A DNA stretch of 64,000 nt from JADHTT01 sp964633845 (GCA_964633845.1 CAZWLA010000001.1:42164-106163); one strand, 5' to 3'. Shown: positions 36,512 to 45,832, counted from the stretch's first letter. The notes: a model not told the origin generated them from the letters alone. Made by a program: numbers and translations.

Positions 36512-37333
36512 ATGACTAAAAGACACATAACAAATAAAATCTCAGACTATTTTCATAAGTTTGCTACTACACAATTTCCAGCAGTAATTCAAAATATAAT
36601 CAATACAGGATATGTTAAAATATTAGGTTTAGATATGAGTGAGTTTAAAGCACCAAGTAGCTATAAAACATTAAATGAATTGTTTACAAGAGCACTTGTA
36701 ACACCAAGAGAGTTTGATACAAGTTTAGACAACTTTATATCTCCAGCAGATAGTTTTGTATCAGCACAAGGGTCTATAAAAGGTGAAACTGCATTGCAGA
36801 TAAAAGGTATGGAATACTCAGTAAAAGAATTATTGACATCTGAAATTTCTGATGAAAGTTTCTCAAAGATGATTGATGGAGATTTCATGAATCTTTATTT
36901 ATCTCCAAAAGACTACCATAGGTACCATATGGCATATAATTGTAAAGTTACAAAGCTTATACATGTACCAGGAAAGCTTTATCCAGTAAACTTTAAATAC
37001 CTAAATAAGCAGCCATCACTATTTGTTGAAAATGAAAGAGTAATACTTGAGTGTATTGCAGATGATGGAAAATTATTTTATATGGTATTTGTTGGTGCTT
37101 TAAATGTTGGTAAGATGGTATTTGATTTTGAACCAGCAGTTGAAACAAATAGTGATGTATCACAAATTAAAGTTTATGAATATGATAATATGAGAATTAA
37201 AAAAGGTGACTGCTTGGGTCACTTTAAAATGGGATCTACTGTATTAATGTTCTGGGAAAAAAATATGGTAAGCTTAGAAAATCTAGAAAATCAAAAAGTT
37301 AGATTTACAGATATAATATCAACTATAAAATAG
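36512..37333 (+). CDS. psd: Phosphatidylserine decarboxylase proenzyme
   Basis: Psd makes phosphatidylethanolamine from phosphatidylserine and cleaves itself to create a pyruvoyl group. The 273-residue protein has the decarboxylase core with LSPKDYHRYHMA and HVPGKLYPVN, and the self-cleavage site as FKMGSTVLMFW (MGST in place of the usual LGST; the pyruvoyl-forming Ser is present). It follows mltA at once and is the last gene before a long AT-rich palindrome. Confidence 0.93.
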   Translation: MTKRHITNKISDYFHKFATTQFPAVIQNIINTGYVKILGLDMSEFKAPSSYKTLNELFTRALVTPREFDTSLDNFISPADSFVSAQGSIKGETALQIKGMEYSVKELLTSEISDESFSKMIDGDFMNLYLSPKDYHRYHMAYNCKVTKLIHVPGKLYPVNFKYLNKQPSLFVENERVILECIADDGKLFYMVFVGALNVGKMVFDFEPAVETNSDVSQIKVYEYDNMRIKKGDCLGHFKMGSTVLMFWEKNMVSLENLENQKVRFTDIISTIK

Positions 37334-37341
37334 ATCTCCAC

Positions 37342-37381
37342 TTTTTATAAGTATTATATTTTTTTATAATACTTATAAAAA
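37342..37381. terminator. AT-rich palindromic terminator after psd
   Basis: A perfect 17-bp inverted repeat (TTTTTATAAGTATTATA) around a run of T forms a long AT hairpin 9 bases after psd. It is symmetrical and could stop transcription on either strand. Confidence 0.6.
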
Positions 37382-37434
37382 AAATTACTATACTTTTTAG
37401 AATAAAAATATAATCTATTAGATAAGATTATGCA

Positions 37435-38529
37435 ATGTTAAAATATATACTTTCATTTATTTTTATTCTTATTATTGTTACTATAATCTCTCTTAAAAAA
37501 ATAGATAGTAATATAAATGAGCAAACTATAGAGTTTGCTATTGATAAATCTAAACTAGCACTTCAATCTCAATTTGAACAAGAAAAATCAGATGCATTAA
37601 AATTAGGATTAATGCTAGCACATAATAAACAACTTATTGATGCCCTTGAAAATGAAGATGAAGAGTTAGGATACAATATTCTTCACTCAATTATTACAAA
37701 TATTAAACAGCATACTAATGAAACTATTAGGATACAGATTATTACAGCTGAAAAAAATATTTTCGCAAGATCTTGGGATGATGTATATGCTGGTATGCCT
37801 ATTGGTGATTATAGAAAAGACTTGGAGTATTTTAAAAAGAGTAAAATACCAAGAGCATCAATAGAGGTTGGTGCTATGCTAACTTTAAAAACTACTATTC
37901 CAGTATATCAAGATGACTTCCTATTAGGATTTATTGAGATTATCAGTCTTTTTGATAATGTAACAACTCATCTAAAAAATATGGGTATTGACTTATATGT
38001 TTTAATGGATGATAAATATTCAAATATCTCTGTATTTATGAGAAATAATGCCATTGTAGGTAATTTTATAATTGCAAATAAAAACTACAATAATAACAAT
38101 ATATCAATACTTAATGAGCTTGATTTTAAGAGCTTGTTATCTGGAGAGATAGAATATAAAAACAAACATTATATCTTTTCAGAAGATATGCTAAATGGGA
38201 ATGGTAAAAAAATTGGTATCTATTTATTTTCATTACCCGAGGTAAATCTTGAATATTTTAAAGCGTACAATGGTGAGTCTGCATCATTAATTAATTTAAG
38301 CAGAGATGAACTATATGAAACCACAAGTAATACGCATTATGAAGATATTAATAGTGAAAAGCTTTATATTCAAACCCTATTGAATATTAAAGATAATATA
38401 CCTAGTAAAGATAAAGTAAATCATATTAAATTAATTCGAACAGAATTAAATAAATATAAAAAAGAAGATTTAATAAATTTTATATTAAATAAACAAAAAA
38501 CAAAAAGTATACATGGAGAGATAAGATGA
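37435..38529 (+). CDS. Membrane-anchored periplasmic Cache-type sensor without an output domain
   Basis: The 364-residue protein has one N-terminal membrane helix (about 3-22) and a long extracytoplasmic region that looks like a double-Cache fold, with IITAEKNIFARSWDD and YAGMPIGDYRKDL near residues 100-125. Such domains occur in Campylobacterota chemoreceptors and kinases. No second membrane helix and no kinase, HAMP or methyl-accepting domain follow, so the protein appears to be a periplasmic accessory sensor. Its stop overlaps the response regulator start (ATGA), and the kinase follows. I infer a three-part signalling unit upstream of sox. The ligand is unknown. Confidence 0.75.
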   Translation: MLKYILSFIFILIIVTIISLKKIDSNINEQTIEFAIDKSKLALQSQFEQEKSDALKLGLMLAHNKQLIDALENEDEELGYNILHSIITNIKQHTNETIRIQIITAEKNIFARSWDDVYAGMPIGDYRKDLEYFKKSKIPRASIEVGAMLTLKTTIPVYQDDFLLGFIEIISLFDNVTTHLKNMGIDLYVLMDDKYSNISVFMRNNAIVGNFIIANKNYNNNNISILNELDFKSLLSGEIEYKNKHYIFSEDMLNGNGKKIGIYLFSLPEVNLEYFKAYNGESASLINLSRDELYETTSNTHYEDINSEKLYIQTLLNIKDNIPSKDKVNHIKLIRTELNKYKKEDLINFILNKQKTKSIHGEIR

Positions 38530-39182
38530 AGATATTATTGTTAGAAGATGAATATTCACTAAGAATTAGTATTAAAGAATTTCTTGAAGATTTAAAGTAT
38601 AGTGTAGATGATTATAGTGATGGGGATGATGCATATAATGCAATCTATTCCAATACATATGATCTATTATTGTTTGATGTAAATGTACCAAATATGAGTG
38701 GCTTTGAGATATTGAAAGCTATTAGAGATGATAAGCTTACTATTCCTACTATATTTTTAACATCAATGACAGATATGCAAAGTCTAAAAGAGGGATACAG
38801 TGTAGGTTGTTGTGATTATATAAGAAAACCATTTGATTTGGATGAGTTAGATTTGCGAATTACACAAGTATATAATAGTTTTTATATGGATAATAACAAA
38901 AATATTACATTAGATAGAGATTTAGTATTTGAGATGAAAGAGGGACAATTATTTTATCAAGATACAGAAATAGTATTAAGAAAAGCAGAAAAAGATATAT
39001 TAGATTTACTTGTAAAAAATCTTAATTCTACAGTATCAATGGGTATGTTTCAAGATGAGATATGGAATGACTATGTAGATCCAGGGACAATCAGAACGCA
39101 TATAAAAAATTTAAAACAAAAGTTACCAAATAGTGATCTTATTAAAAATCGTAGGGGATTAGGATATATAATTGAACGATAG
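38526..39182 (+). CDS. OmpR-family response regulator
   Basis: The 218-residue protein has a receiver domain with phosphoacceptor Asp51 (LLFDVNVP), Thr/Ser79-80 and Lys101 (RKPF), and a C-terminal OmpR-type winged helix ending in RTHIKNLKQKL...RRGLGYIIE. OmpR-type regulators commonly bind direct repeats spaced by about 11 bp, which matches the repeats before soxX. It overlaps the sensor gene by 4 bases and the kinase gene by 11 bases. Regulation of sox is inferred from adjacency. Confidence 0.9.
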   Translation: MKILLLEDEYSLRISIKEFLEDLKYSVDDYSDGDDAYNAIYSNTYDLLLFDVNVPNMSGFEILKAIRDDKLTIPTIFLTSMTDMQSLKEGYSVGCCDYIRKPFDLDELDLRITQVYNSFYMDNNKNITLDRDLVFEMKEGQLFYQDTEIVLRKAEKDILDLLVKNLNSTVSMGMFQDEIWNDYVDPGTIRTHIKNLKQKLPNSDLIKNRRGLGYIIER

Positions 39183-40323
39183 TAGTTATGGCGTAAAAAA
39201 TGCCTATATTTTTACAGTATTAATTGGTATTATATTATTTGCACCACTTTTTTTCTATACGATGCATATGAAGTCAATTCATGATATTAAAAATGAATTG
39301 AAATTAAAGTCAAAAGCTTATTTGATTATACAAAATATGGATGCATTTGATACTCATAGTGAATATTTTAAATATCCTAGGTTTCAAACATTTAGATCTG
39401 GTCTTTATAATATAAACGGAACAAAGATATTTTCAACTATAGATCATAAGATTCCATCATTGCAAAAGGGTTACTATAAATATAATGACAATGCTTATTT
39501 TGTATTGCAGCTACCAGCATATAAGTATTTTAATGCCTCTTATTTAATAGTCGAAAATAAACTATCTTATAACGATGTTTATAAAAAATCAATTTTTATT
39601 GCGTTATCAATTATAGTCTTAATATTTTTATTAAGTATTATATTTTTAAATAGGTTTGCCAAACCATTTAAAATAGTAAATAAGCAACTTGATAATTTTA
39701 TAAAAGATTCTATACACGAGATAAATACACCATTATCTATTATAAATATAAATATTGATTTGTTTAATAAAAAGTTTGAATCCAATAAGTATACAAATAG
39801 GGTAAAAGCAGCTACAAAGGTATTATCAAATATTTATAATGATATGGATTATCTAATTAAGCATGATAGAGTACACTATGACAAGAAAAAAATTAATATG
39901 TGCCATATGCTAAAAGAGAGAATTGATTATTTTACTGAGATAGCTTTGATGAAGAATATTAACATAGTAAGTGATATTCAAAGTGATATTCAAATTAATA
40001 TAAATCCAAAGCAACTACAAACATTGATTGATAATAATATATCTAATGCTATAAAATATTCTTATGAAGAAAATATAATTAATATTAATTTATACACTAA
40101 AGACAAGCAATACTATTTAGAATTTACTGATTATGGTATAGGTATTAAAGATATTGATAAGATATTTACAAGATACTATAGAGAAGAGCGACAAACTGGT
40201 GGCTTTGGTATAGGTCTTAATATTGTAAAAACTATAATTGATGAGAACAATATCACTTTAGATATTAAATCTGAACCTAAAAAAGGTAGTACATTTATTT
40301 ATATATTTCCTATGAGTATATAG
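39172..40323 (+). CDS. Membrane sensor histidine kinase
   Basis: The 383-residue kinase has two membrane helices (about 11-30 and 140-160) around a periplasmic domain of about 110 residues, no evident HAMP domain, a HisKA motif with His182 (SIHEINTPLS), and a HATPase domain with N box NNISNAIKYS, DYGIGI and GGFGIGLNIV. The start is TTG with AGGA seven bases upstream, inside the regulator gene. It is the cognate kinase of the preceding response regulator and may receive its signal through the Cache protein. Confidence 0.9.
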   Translation: MNDSSYGVKNAYIFTVLIGIILFAPLFFYTMHMKSIHDIKNELKLKSKAYLIIQNMDAFDTHSEYFKYPRFQTFRSGLYNINGTKIFSTIDHKIPSLQKGYYKYNDNAYFVLQLPAYKYFNASYLIVENKLSYNDVYKKSIFIALSIIVLIFLLSIIFLNRFAKPFKIVNKQLDNFIKDSIHEINTPLSIININIDLFNKKFESNKYTNRVKAATKVLSNIYNDMDYLIKHDRVHYDKKKINMCHMLKERIDYFTEIALMKNINIVSDIQSDIQININPKQLQTLIDNNISNAIKYSYEENIININLYTKDKQYYLEFTDYGIGIKDIDKIFTRYYREERQTGGFGIGLNIVKTIIDENNITLDIKSEPKKGSTFIYIFPMSI

Positions 40324-40356
40324 AGAATTAAAAAGATATTATAAATAAATATAATA

Positions 40357-40389
40357 TTTCACACTTATTTCACATAATAATTTTATACT
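40357..40389 (+). promoter_or_regulatory. soxX promoter with 11-bp-phased direct repeats
   Basis: TTTCACA occurs at 40357-40363 and again at 40368-40374, one helical turn apart, 9 bases before a TATACT -10 (40384-40389). The repeats cover the -35 region, the arrangement used by OmpR/PhoB-type activators. A closely similar site lies before the DUF302 gene. Confidence 0.6.
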
Positions 40390-40421
40390 TCCACTTGAAA
40401 TCTATCAGGAGGATTAATTTA

Positions 40422-40985
40422 ATGAAAAAAACAATGATTTTATCATCTCTTTTAAGTGTATCTCTTTTAGCTGCAGACTATAGTAGTGTAATTGAATCAC
40501 CAGATGCAACAGCGATGATTAAAAAAGATTTATTGAAACCAGCTACAGCGTATGATATGCCAAAAAGTTGTATTTCAACAGATCCGGATGTAATTGCTAG
40601 AGGTGCATTTATGTTTCATAATTTAAATGGTAAAAAAGCAAAAGGTAAATTACCAAAAGGTTTAGCTAAGAAGCAAATGAAGCCAGGTAAAACTTACTTG
40701 CCAGGAGACAAAATACCACATAAACAATACGGAAATTGCGTAGCATGTCACAATATTGAAGGTGCTAAAGGTGGTGGAAATGTTGGTCCAGATTTAACAG
40801 GATATAAAGCTATGTTTATTGACTCTGGTATAAGAGACAATAAGTTTGTATTCCAAAAGATTGCAGATCCAAGAGTTGATAATCCAGAAACTACAATGAC
40901 AATTAACTTAACAACAAAATTATTTACAACAAGAGAGATATGTGATATCACTTCATATATTGTATCTGAGAAAAAGGGAAAATAG
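40422..40985 (+). CDS. soxX: Sulfur oxidation c-type cytochrome SoxX
   Basis: SoxX partners SoxA to couple thiosulfate oxidatively to SoxY in the periplasm. The start at 40422 (187 residues) is chosen because AGGAGG lies 9 bases upstream and a signal peptide (ILSSLLSVSLLA) follows; a frame nine codons longer has no site. One haem c motif, CVACH (about 106-110), is followed by GGGNVGPDLTGY, typical of SoxX. First gene of soxXYZAB, immediately followed by soxY. Confidence 0.94.
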   Translation: MKKTMILSSLLSVSLLAADYSSVIESPDATAMIKKDLLKPATAYDMPKSCISTDPDVIARGAFMFHNLNGKKAKGKLPKGLAKKQMKPGKTYLPGDKIPHKQYGNCVACHNIEGAKGGGNVGPDLTGYKAMFIDSGIRDNKFVFQKIADPRVDNPETTMTINLTTKLFTTREICDITSYIVSEKKGK

Positions 40986-41453
40986 ATGGAAAGAAGAAAA
41001 TTTTTACAAACATTAGGTGCTACAGCAGTAGTTACTACTATGGTACCAACAGTTAGTTTTGCAGGTGCTGAAAAACCAACTAGTCCAAATGCGATTTCAT
41101 ATAAAGCTGCAGTAGATGCTATTACTGGTGGAAAAGAAGCGACAACATCGTCAAAAGTAAAATTAAAAGCTCCAGAGATTGCAGAAAATGGTGCAGTTGT
41201 ACCAGTTACAGCTACAGTAGAAAGTGCTATGACTGATTCTGATTATGTAAAAGCTATCCATATTTTAACTAGTAAAAATGGAAACTCTAGATCAATTAGT
41301 GCATACTTAACACCTGCAAATGGAAAAGCAATGCTATCAACTAGAATTAAATTAGGAGCAACTCAAGAAGTATCTGCTGTTGCTGAATTAAGTGATGGTT
41401 CATTTGTAATTGCATCTCAAAGTGTAAAAGTAACAATTGGTGGATGTGGTTGA
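40986..41453 (+). CDS. soxY: Thiosulfate-binding carrier subunit SoxY
   Basis: SoxY carries the sulfur substrate on a cysteine at the end of a swinging C-terminal arm. The 155-residue precursor has a twin-arginine signal (ERRKFLQTLGAT) and ends in the diagnostic GGCG with nothing after it. It directly follows soxX and precedes soxZ by 50 bases. Confidence 0.96.
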   Translation: MERRKFLQTLGATAVVTTMVPTVSFAGAEKPTSPNAISYKAAVDAITGGKEATTSSKVKLKAPEIAENGAVVPVTATVESAMTDSDYVKAIHILTSKNGNSRSISAYLTPANGKAMLSTRIKLGATQEVSAVAELSDGSFVIASQSVKVTIGGCG

Positions 41454-41503
41454 TCCACTCCCTTTATTAAGCAAAATATAAAAAGAAAATAAAAGGATAC
41501 AAA

Positions 41504-41836
41504 ATGGGAAGAAAATCATTAATTAAAATTAAGCCAAAAAAATATAAAGCTGGTGATGTAGTAAAAGTAAGTTTCATGATTATGCATGATATGGAAACAG
41601 GTCTAAGAAAAGATAAAAAAACTAAAAAAATAGTACCAATGGATTATATTTCAGATTTAAAATTTGAATATAATGGAAATACATTTACAACAATGAAAAC
41701 TTGGGAAACACTATCTGTAAACCCTGTTGTAAGTACATATATGAAAGTGGATGGTAAAGGTAAAATTAATGTTACTTATACTGAAAGCAATGGTGCAACT
41801 GGATCTAAATCTAAAAAGATTAAACCAAAAAAATAA
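41504..41836 (+). CDS. soxZ: Sulfur carrier partner subunit SoxZ
   Basis: SoxZ forms the heterodimer with SoxY and reaches the periplasm in complex with it, so it needs no signal of its own; none is seen. The 110-residue protein has the SoxZ pattern YKAGDVVKVSFMIMHDMETGLRKD (key: IMHDMETG) and a basic C-terminus. AAAAGGATAC precedes the ATG. Position between soxY and soxA confirms the call. Confidence 0.94.
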   Translation: MGRKSLIKIKPKKYKAGDVVKVSFMIMHDMETGLRKDKKTKKIVPMDYISDLKFEYNGNTFTTMKTWETLSVNPVVSTYMKVDGKGKINVTYTESNGATGSKSKKIKPKK

Positions 41837-41845
41837 GGATAATTC

Positions 41846-42616
41846 ATGAAAACAGGAATTAAATTGGCGTTGTCTGTAGCTCTTGTATCAACACTATCTT
41901 TTGGTGGTGATCAGTTTGCAATGAGTGATGCAGATAGAGCGATGTATGCTGAGATGTTAGAAAATAATCCAGCAGATATTATGGTTGGAAATGGTGAAGA
42001 ACTTCTAGCTCAATTAGGCGGAGATGAAGCACTTGCAAAGTATTTAGGTGTATCTGAAGATGATTTAGCTGGATTTATTGCAGGTTTTCCAAGATATATC
42101 AAAAAGTTTGATAGAGTTGTAGATGTAAGTCAAATGCTGCAAGCTATGATGCATGATGCTGGTAAAAAGCCATACAAGTTAAAAAGTTCAAATATGTTTG
42201 ATATGAGTTCATATGTGAAATCAATAGCAAATGGTGAGCCAAGTAATATTGATGTAAATGCAAATCCTCAGATGAAAGAGATGTATGCACTTGGAAAGAA
42301 AACATTTGAGCAAAAAAGAGGTGGAAGAGGGCTTGCATGTCTATCGTGTCATGCTCCTTCTGTAATTGGTACGGTTCTAAGAACTCAACCTTTACCAGAT
42401 TTAAGCAATAAGGGTGTGGCAGTAGCTGCAACATGGCCAGCATATAGAATGACAAAGTCATCACTTAGAACTCTTCAAAGAAGATTCCAAGGTTGTATGA
42501 AAAATGCACTTCTAAAAGTAATACCTCTTGGTTCAAAAGAGATGGTAGCACTTGAAGTATACTTAACTGAACAAGCTAAAGGGACTGAAATAGCTATCCC
42601 TGGACTTAAGAGATAG
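41846..42616 (+). CDS. soxA: Sulfur oxidation cytochrome SoxA
   Basis: SoxA is the catalytic half of SoxAX. The 256-residue protein has a signal peptide (residues 1-20), one haem site CLSCH (165-169), and the active-site cysteine in RRFQGCMKN (Cys217), which becomes the persulfide haem ligand. Only one CxxCH is present, so this is the monohaem form. It follows soxZ by 9 bases and soxB comes 9 bases later. Confidence 0.95.
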   Translation: MKTGIKLALSVALVSTLSFGGDQFAMSDADRAMYAEMLENNPADIMVGNGEELLAQLGGDEALAKYLGVSEDDLAGFIAGFPRYIKKFDRVVDVSQMLQAMMHDAGKKPYKLKSSNMFDMSSYVKSIANGEPSNIDVNANPQMKEMYALGKKTFEQKRGGRGLACLSCHAPSVIGTVLRTQPLPDLSNKGVAVAATWPAYRMTKSSLRTLQRRFQGCMKNALLKVIPLGSKEMVALEVYLTEQAKGTEIAIPGLKR

Positions 42617-42625
42617 GGGCATAAA

Positions 42626-44389
42626 GTGGATATTTCAAGAAGAGACTTTATGCATATTGCAGCAATTCTAGGAATTGGTGCAGCTACAAATGGATATGCT
42701 GGAGGTATTAAAACGCCTAATCAGGTTTCATTAAAAGATATATATGATTTTAAAGCAAAAGGTAACTTCTCATTATTACATATGTGTGATCTGCATGCTC
42801 ATATTAAGCCACTATATTGGAGAGAGCCATCAACACTGATCTCTGCTCCAAATCTTGTAGGAACTCCAGGATTCTTATGTGGTGAAGCATTTGCAAAGCA
42901 TTATGGTCTAGAGCCATCAAGCTTAGATGCATATTTTGATACTCATGTTGATTTTGAATCTTTAGCTAAAAAGTTTGGAAAAATGGGTGGAATCGCTCAT
43001 ATCAAAACTGTTTTAAATAAGATTAGAGATGAAAGAGGTGAAGACAATGTACTTTTCCTTGATTCTGGTGATACTTGGCAGGGTACTGGTGTCGCATTAA
43101 AGACTAAAGGTGAAGCGATTGTAAAAGCTCAAAATTACCTTGGTGTAGATGTGATGGTTGGTCACTGGGAATTTACTTATGGTAAAGAGAGAGTTAAAGA
43201 ATTAATAGAGATGCTTGATGCTAAATTTATTTCTCAAAATGTAGTTGGGAATGATCCATTTGCTGATGAGTTTGAAGAGCTTATTTTTGAACCATATACG
43301 ATTCAAGAAAAAGGTGGAGCAAAGATTGGTATTATTGGTCAATCATTCCCATTTACATCTACTGCAAACCCAAAAGAGTTTACTGAGGGTTGGAGTTTTG
43401 GACTAAGACTTGATACTTTACAAGAGTATATTGATGAGCTTAGAAATGAGCATAAAGTTGATTGTGTTGTTGTATTGTCGCATGATGGATTTAGTGTAGA
43501 CCAAGAAGTTGCTAAAAAAGTAAATGGTATTGACTTTATTTTAAGTGGACATACTCATGATCCTTCGCCTGAACCAATTATAGTAAATGATACTGTAATT
43601 GTAATTGCGGGTAGTCACGGTAAATATGTTGGTAGATTAGATGTAGATGCATCAAATGGTAAAGTAAATGGATATGAGTATAAACTTATTCCAATTGCAT
43701 CAAATATGATTCCTGCTGATCCAGCTGGTGTAAAACTTGTAGATGAGCTATACGCTCCATTTGAAAAAGAGTTTAATGAAGTTTTAGGTCAAACTAAAAA
43801 TATTCTTTATAAAAGAGATACATTCTTCTCTACATTTGATCAGCTTATCAATGATGCAATCATGGATGAGATGAAGTGTGATATATCATTTACTCCAGGA
43901 TATAGATGGGGAACTACTGTATTAGCAGGTGATGATGTACTAATGGACAATGTATATGAGATGTGTGGTATCACATATCCAGATGTTTATACATTTGATC
44001 TAAAAGGTGCAAAGATTGCAAACCTTTTAGAAGATATTGCTGATAATGTATTTAATGCAAATCCACTTTTACAACAAGGTGGAGATATGAGTAGACTAGG
44101 TGGAGTTACATATAGTATAGCTGTAGCAGCTGAATCTGGAAAAAGAATTTCAAATCTAATGATTGGTGGTAAGCCAATTGATTTAGATAAGACATATTCT
44201 GTGTCATCTTGGGGTGGAAACTTGCAAAAAGCAGGTGAAAATCTCCAAGAAGACAAGATAAGGCCTGTTTATGATATTACTAGAGATTATATCAGAAGAC
44301 AAAAAGTTATTGATGTAAGTAACGAAGGTAATGTTACTTTGGTTGATTATGATTGTGGATGCCCTGTAAAAGATTCAAGATCTTGCTAG
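42626..44389 (+). CDS. soxB: SoxB, dimanganese S-sulfosulfanyl-L-cysteine sulfohydrolase
   Basis: SoxB hydrolyses the terminal sulfonate from SoxY-bound substrate as sulfate. The 587-residue protein starts at a GTG, carries a twin-arginine signal (SRRDFMHIAAILG) and has the metallophosphoesterase/5'-nucleotidase fold: MCDLHAHIKP, DSGDTWQGT, GHWEFTYG and SGHTHDP metal-ligand blocks. The C-terminus ends in a short cysteine-rich tail (DCGCPVKDSRSC), which I do not recognise as a standard SoxB feature. It ends the sox cluster. Confidence 0.96.
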   Translation: MDISRRDFMHIAAILGIGAATNGYAGGIKTPNQVSLKDIYDFKAKGNFSLLHMCDLHAHIKPLYWREPSTLISAPNLVGTPGFLCGEAFAKHYGLEPSSLDAYFDTHVDFESLAKKFGKMGGIAHIKTVLNKIRDERGEDNVLFLDSGDTWQGTGVALKTKGEAIVKAQNYLGVDVMVGHWEFTYGKERVKELIEMLDAKFISQNVVGNDPFADEFEELIFEPYTIQEKGGAKIGIIGQSFPFTSTANPKEFTEGWSFGLRLDTLQEYIDELRNEHKVDCVVVLSHDGFSVDQEVAKKVNGIDFILSGHTHDPSPEPIIVNDTVIVIAGSHGKYVGRLDVDASNGKVNGYEYKLIPIASNMIPADPAGVKLVDELYAPFEKEFNEVLGQTKNILYKRDTFFSTFDQLINDAIMDEMKCDISFTPGYRWGTTVLAGDDVLMDNVYEMCGITYPDVYTFDLKGAKIANLLEDIADNVFNANPLLQQGGDMSRLGGVTYSIAVAAESGKRISNLMIGGKPIDLDKTYSVSSWGGNLQKAGENLQEDKIRPVYDITRDYIRRQKVIDVSNEGNVTLVDYDCGCPVKDSRSC

Positions 44390-44398
44390 GATATTAGG

Positions 44399-44422
44399 TG
44401 TTGGCAGCGGCAACTGCCAACA
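44399..44422 (+). terminator. Hairpin after soxB
   Basis: A GC-rich 9-bp stem (TGTTGGCAG/CTGCCAACA, 6-nt loop) stands out in the AT-rich background 10 bases after soxB. There is no strong T-run, so it may attenuate rather than fully stop transcription into the porin gene. Confidence 0.55.
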
Positions 44423-44491
44423 ACAATTTGATATATAAAATATACACATTGCGAATATATTTTATTATATCTATACAAAAAGGATAATAAA

Positions 44492-45658
44492 ATGAAAAAA
44501 ACAACAATGATTAAATTAGCGACAAGTGCAGCCGCAGTATTATTAGCAACAACTTCAGCAAATGCTGGATATACAATGAAAAAACAAGTTGGTGATGCTG
44601 CAACTAAGCTTACATTCTTTGGATTCTCTCAAATTGTAGCAGGATCTGGTGATGGCTTTATCGCAGATGCAAATGACTCACAAGTAAAATTTGGAGCAGA
44701 TAGATTAAGACTTGGATGGAAATATGTATCTGGACCAGTAAGAGGTAAAGTATTTTTAGACTTTAACCAAGATGCTGGTGCAAAAGGCAAAGAAGATGTT
44801 GGTGCATATAGAGTTGTAAAAGATGCATTTATAGCTTATAAATTCTCAGATGCCGCAGTTGTGAAAGCTGGTATTATTAAAACTCCTGTAGGTATGGGAT
44901 TTACAATTCCTGGATGGAATTTAGATATTGTAAAAAGAGCATTTGATAAGCAACTTGCATTTGAACGAGGAAATGGTTTTATGATCTCTGGAAGAGATAT
45001 GGGTATGGGTAATGATGCAAAAGTAAATGGACTTGAGATGGGTCATGAAAGACCAATGCAAGGTTGGGGTTATGATGTTATGATTGGTAACCAAACTACA
45101 AGATCAGGAGCAGTTGCTGAAAGTGATGGGGACTCATCAAGAGGAAATGCATATATGGCAAGGGTACACTATGATAGAGGTGAAGCACTTCACTTAGAAG
45201 TATCTGGTGGTGTATCTCCAGAAGCTGCTGGAACTGCTGGAAGTGCTGATTATAAAGTATTAAATATCGGTCTTGATTCACACTTTGGTGAAGGTAAAAA
45301 TATAAAAGCTGAGTACTATGATGTATCTGGTATTAAAGGTGCTGATCATGATATGGATACTTTAGCATTAACATATACGCAGTATTTAACTCCTAGTTTT
45401 GAATTTGCAATCAAAGATATCTCTGGAAATGAAAATCAAGCAGGTACAAAAAGAGATATTAGAAATACATATGTAGGATTTAACTACTATCCAAATAAGG
45501 TATCTACAAAGATGGATAGAGGTGGAAAAAGAAAAAATAACCAACATGTAATCAAAGTAAATTATGTTGCAGTAGCAGGTGATGCAGCAACATTTGTTGG
45601 TGCAGGTGGAACATATAAAGATGATGCAGTACTTGCAATGTACCAATTTAAATTCTAG
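44492..45658 (+). CDS. Outer-membrane porin-like beta-barrel protein
   Basis: The 388-residue protein has a signal peptide (cleavage after SANA, about residue 26), alternating beta-strand sequence throughout and a C-terminal phenylalanine (YQFKF), the pattern of a Gram-negative outer-membrane barrel resembling phosphate-selective or general porins. It lies between soxB and the exported sulfur-handling genes. I infer that it may admit thiosulfate or other sulfur anions, but substrate cannot be read from the sequence. A strong hairpin follows. Confidence 0.75.
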   Translation: MKKTTMIKLATSAAAVLLATTSANAGYTMKKQVGDAATKLTFFGFSQIVAGSGDGFIADANDSQVKFGADRLRLGWKYVSGPVRGKVFLDFNQDAGAKGKEDVGAYRVVKDAFIAYKFSDAAVVKAGIIKTPVGMGFTIPGWNLDIVKRAFDKQLAFERGNGFMISGRDMGMGNDAKVNGLEMGHERPMQGWGYDVMIGNQTTRSGAVAESDGDSSRGNAYMARVHYDRGEALHLEVSGGVSPEAAGTAGSADYKVLNIGLDSHFGEGKNIKAEYYDVSGIKGADHDMDTLALTYTQYLTPSFEFAIKDISGNENQAGTKRDIRNTYVGFNYYPNKVSTKMDRGGKRKNNQHVIKVNYVAVAGDAATFVGAGGTYKDDAVLAMYQFKF

Positions 45659-45675
45659 GAATTATTCCTAAAATA

Positions 45676-45704
45676 AATCAAACTACCTTTTGGGTAGTTT
45701 GATT
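45676..45704 (+). terminator. Strong hairpin after the porin gene
   Basis: A perfect 12-bp stem (AATCAAACTACC/GGTAGTTTGATT) closes on a 5-nt loop 17 bases after the porin stop. The T-run is weak, but stem quality and placement support termination. Confidence 0.7.
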
Positions 45705-45706
45705 AT

Positions 45707-45802
45707 ATAATTTATAATAAAGTCACTTATTCTTTTTTCTTTATTATTTCTTAGAGATTTCTATTTCTACAAATATATTTAAGTGGCTTTATTATAAATT
45801 AT
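45707..45802. repeat. 23-bp inverted repeat flanking a pyrimidine-rich spacer
   Basis: ATAATTTATAATAAAGTCACTTA (arms 45707-45729 and 45780-45802, one mismatch) encloses 50 bases rich in C/T on the plus strand. It occupies the porin-thioredoxin gap. It may be a mobile-element remnant or a long RNA hairpin. Confidence 0.6.
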
Positions 45803-45832
45803 TATAATGTATCATAATCAACACAAGGGATA

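Noticed and set aside
40422..44389. Missing soxCD as gene loss
   Set aside because: In sulfur-oxidising Campylobacterota soxCD often lies in a second cluster elsewhere, and this window cannot show whether it exists.
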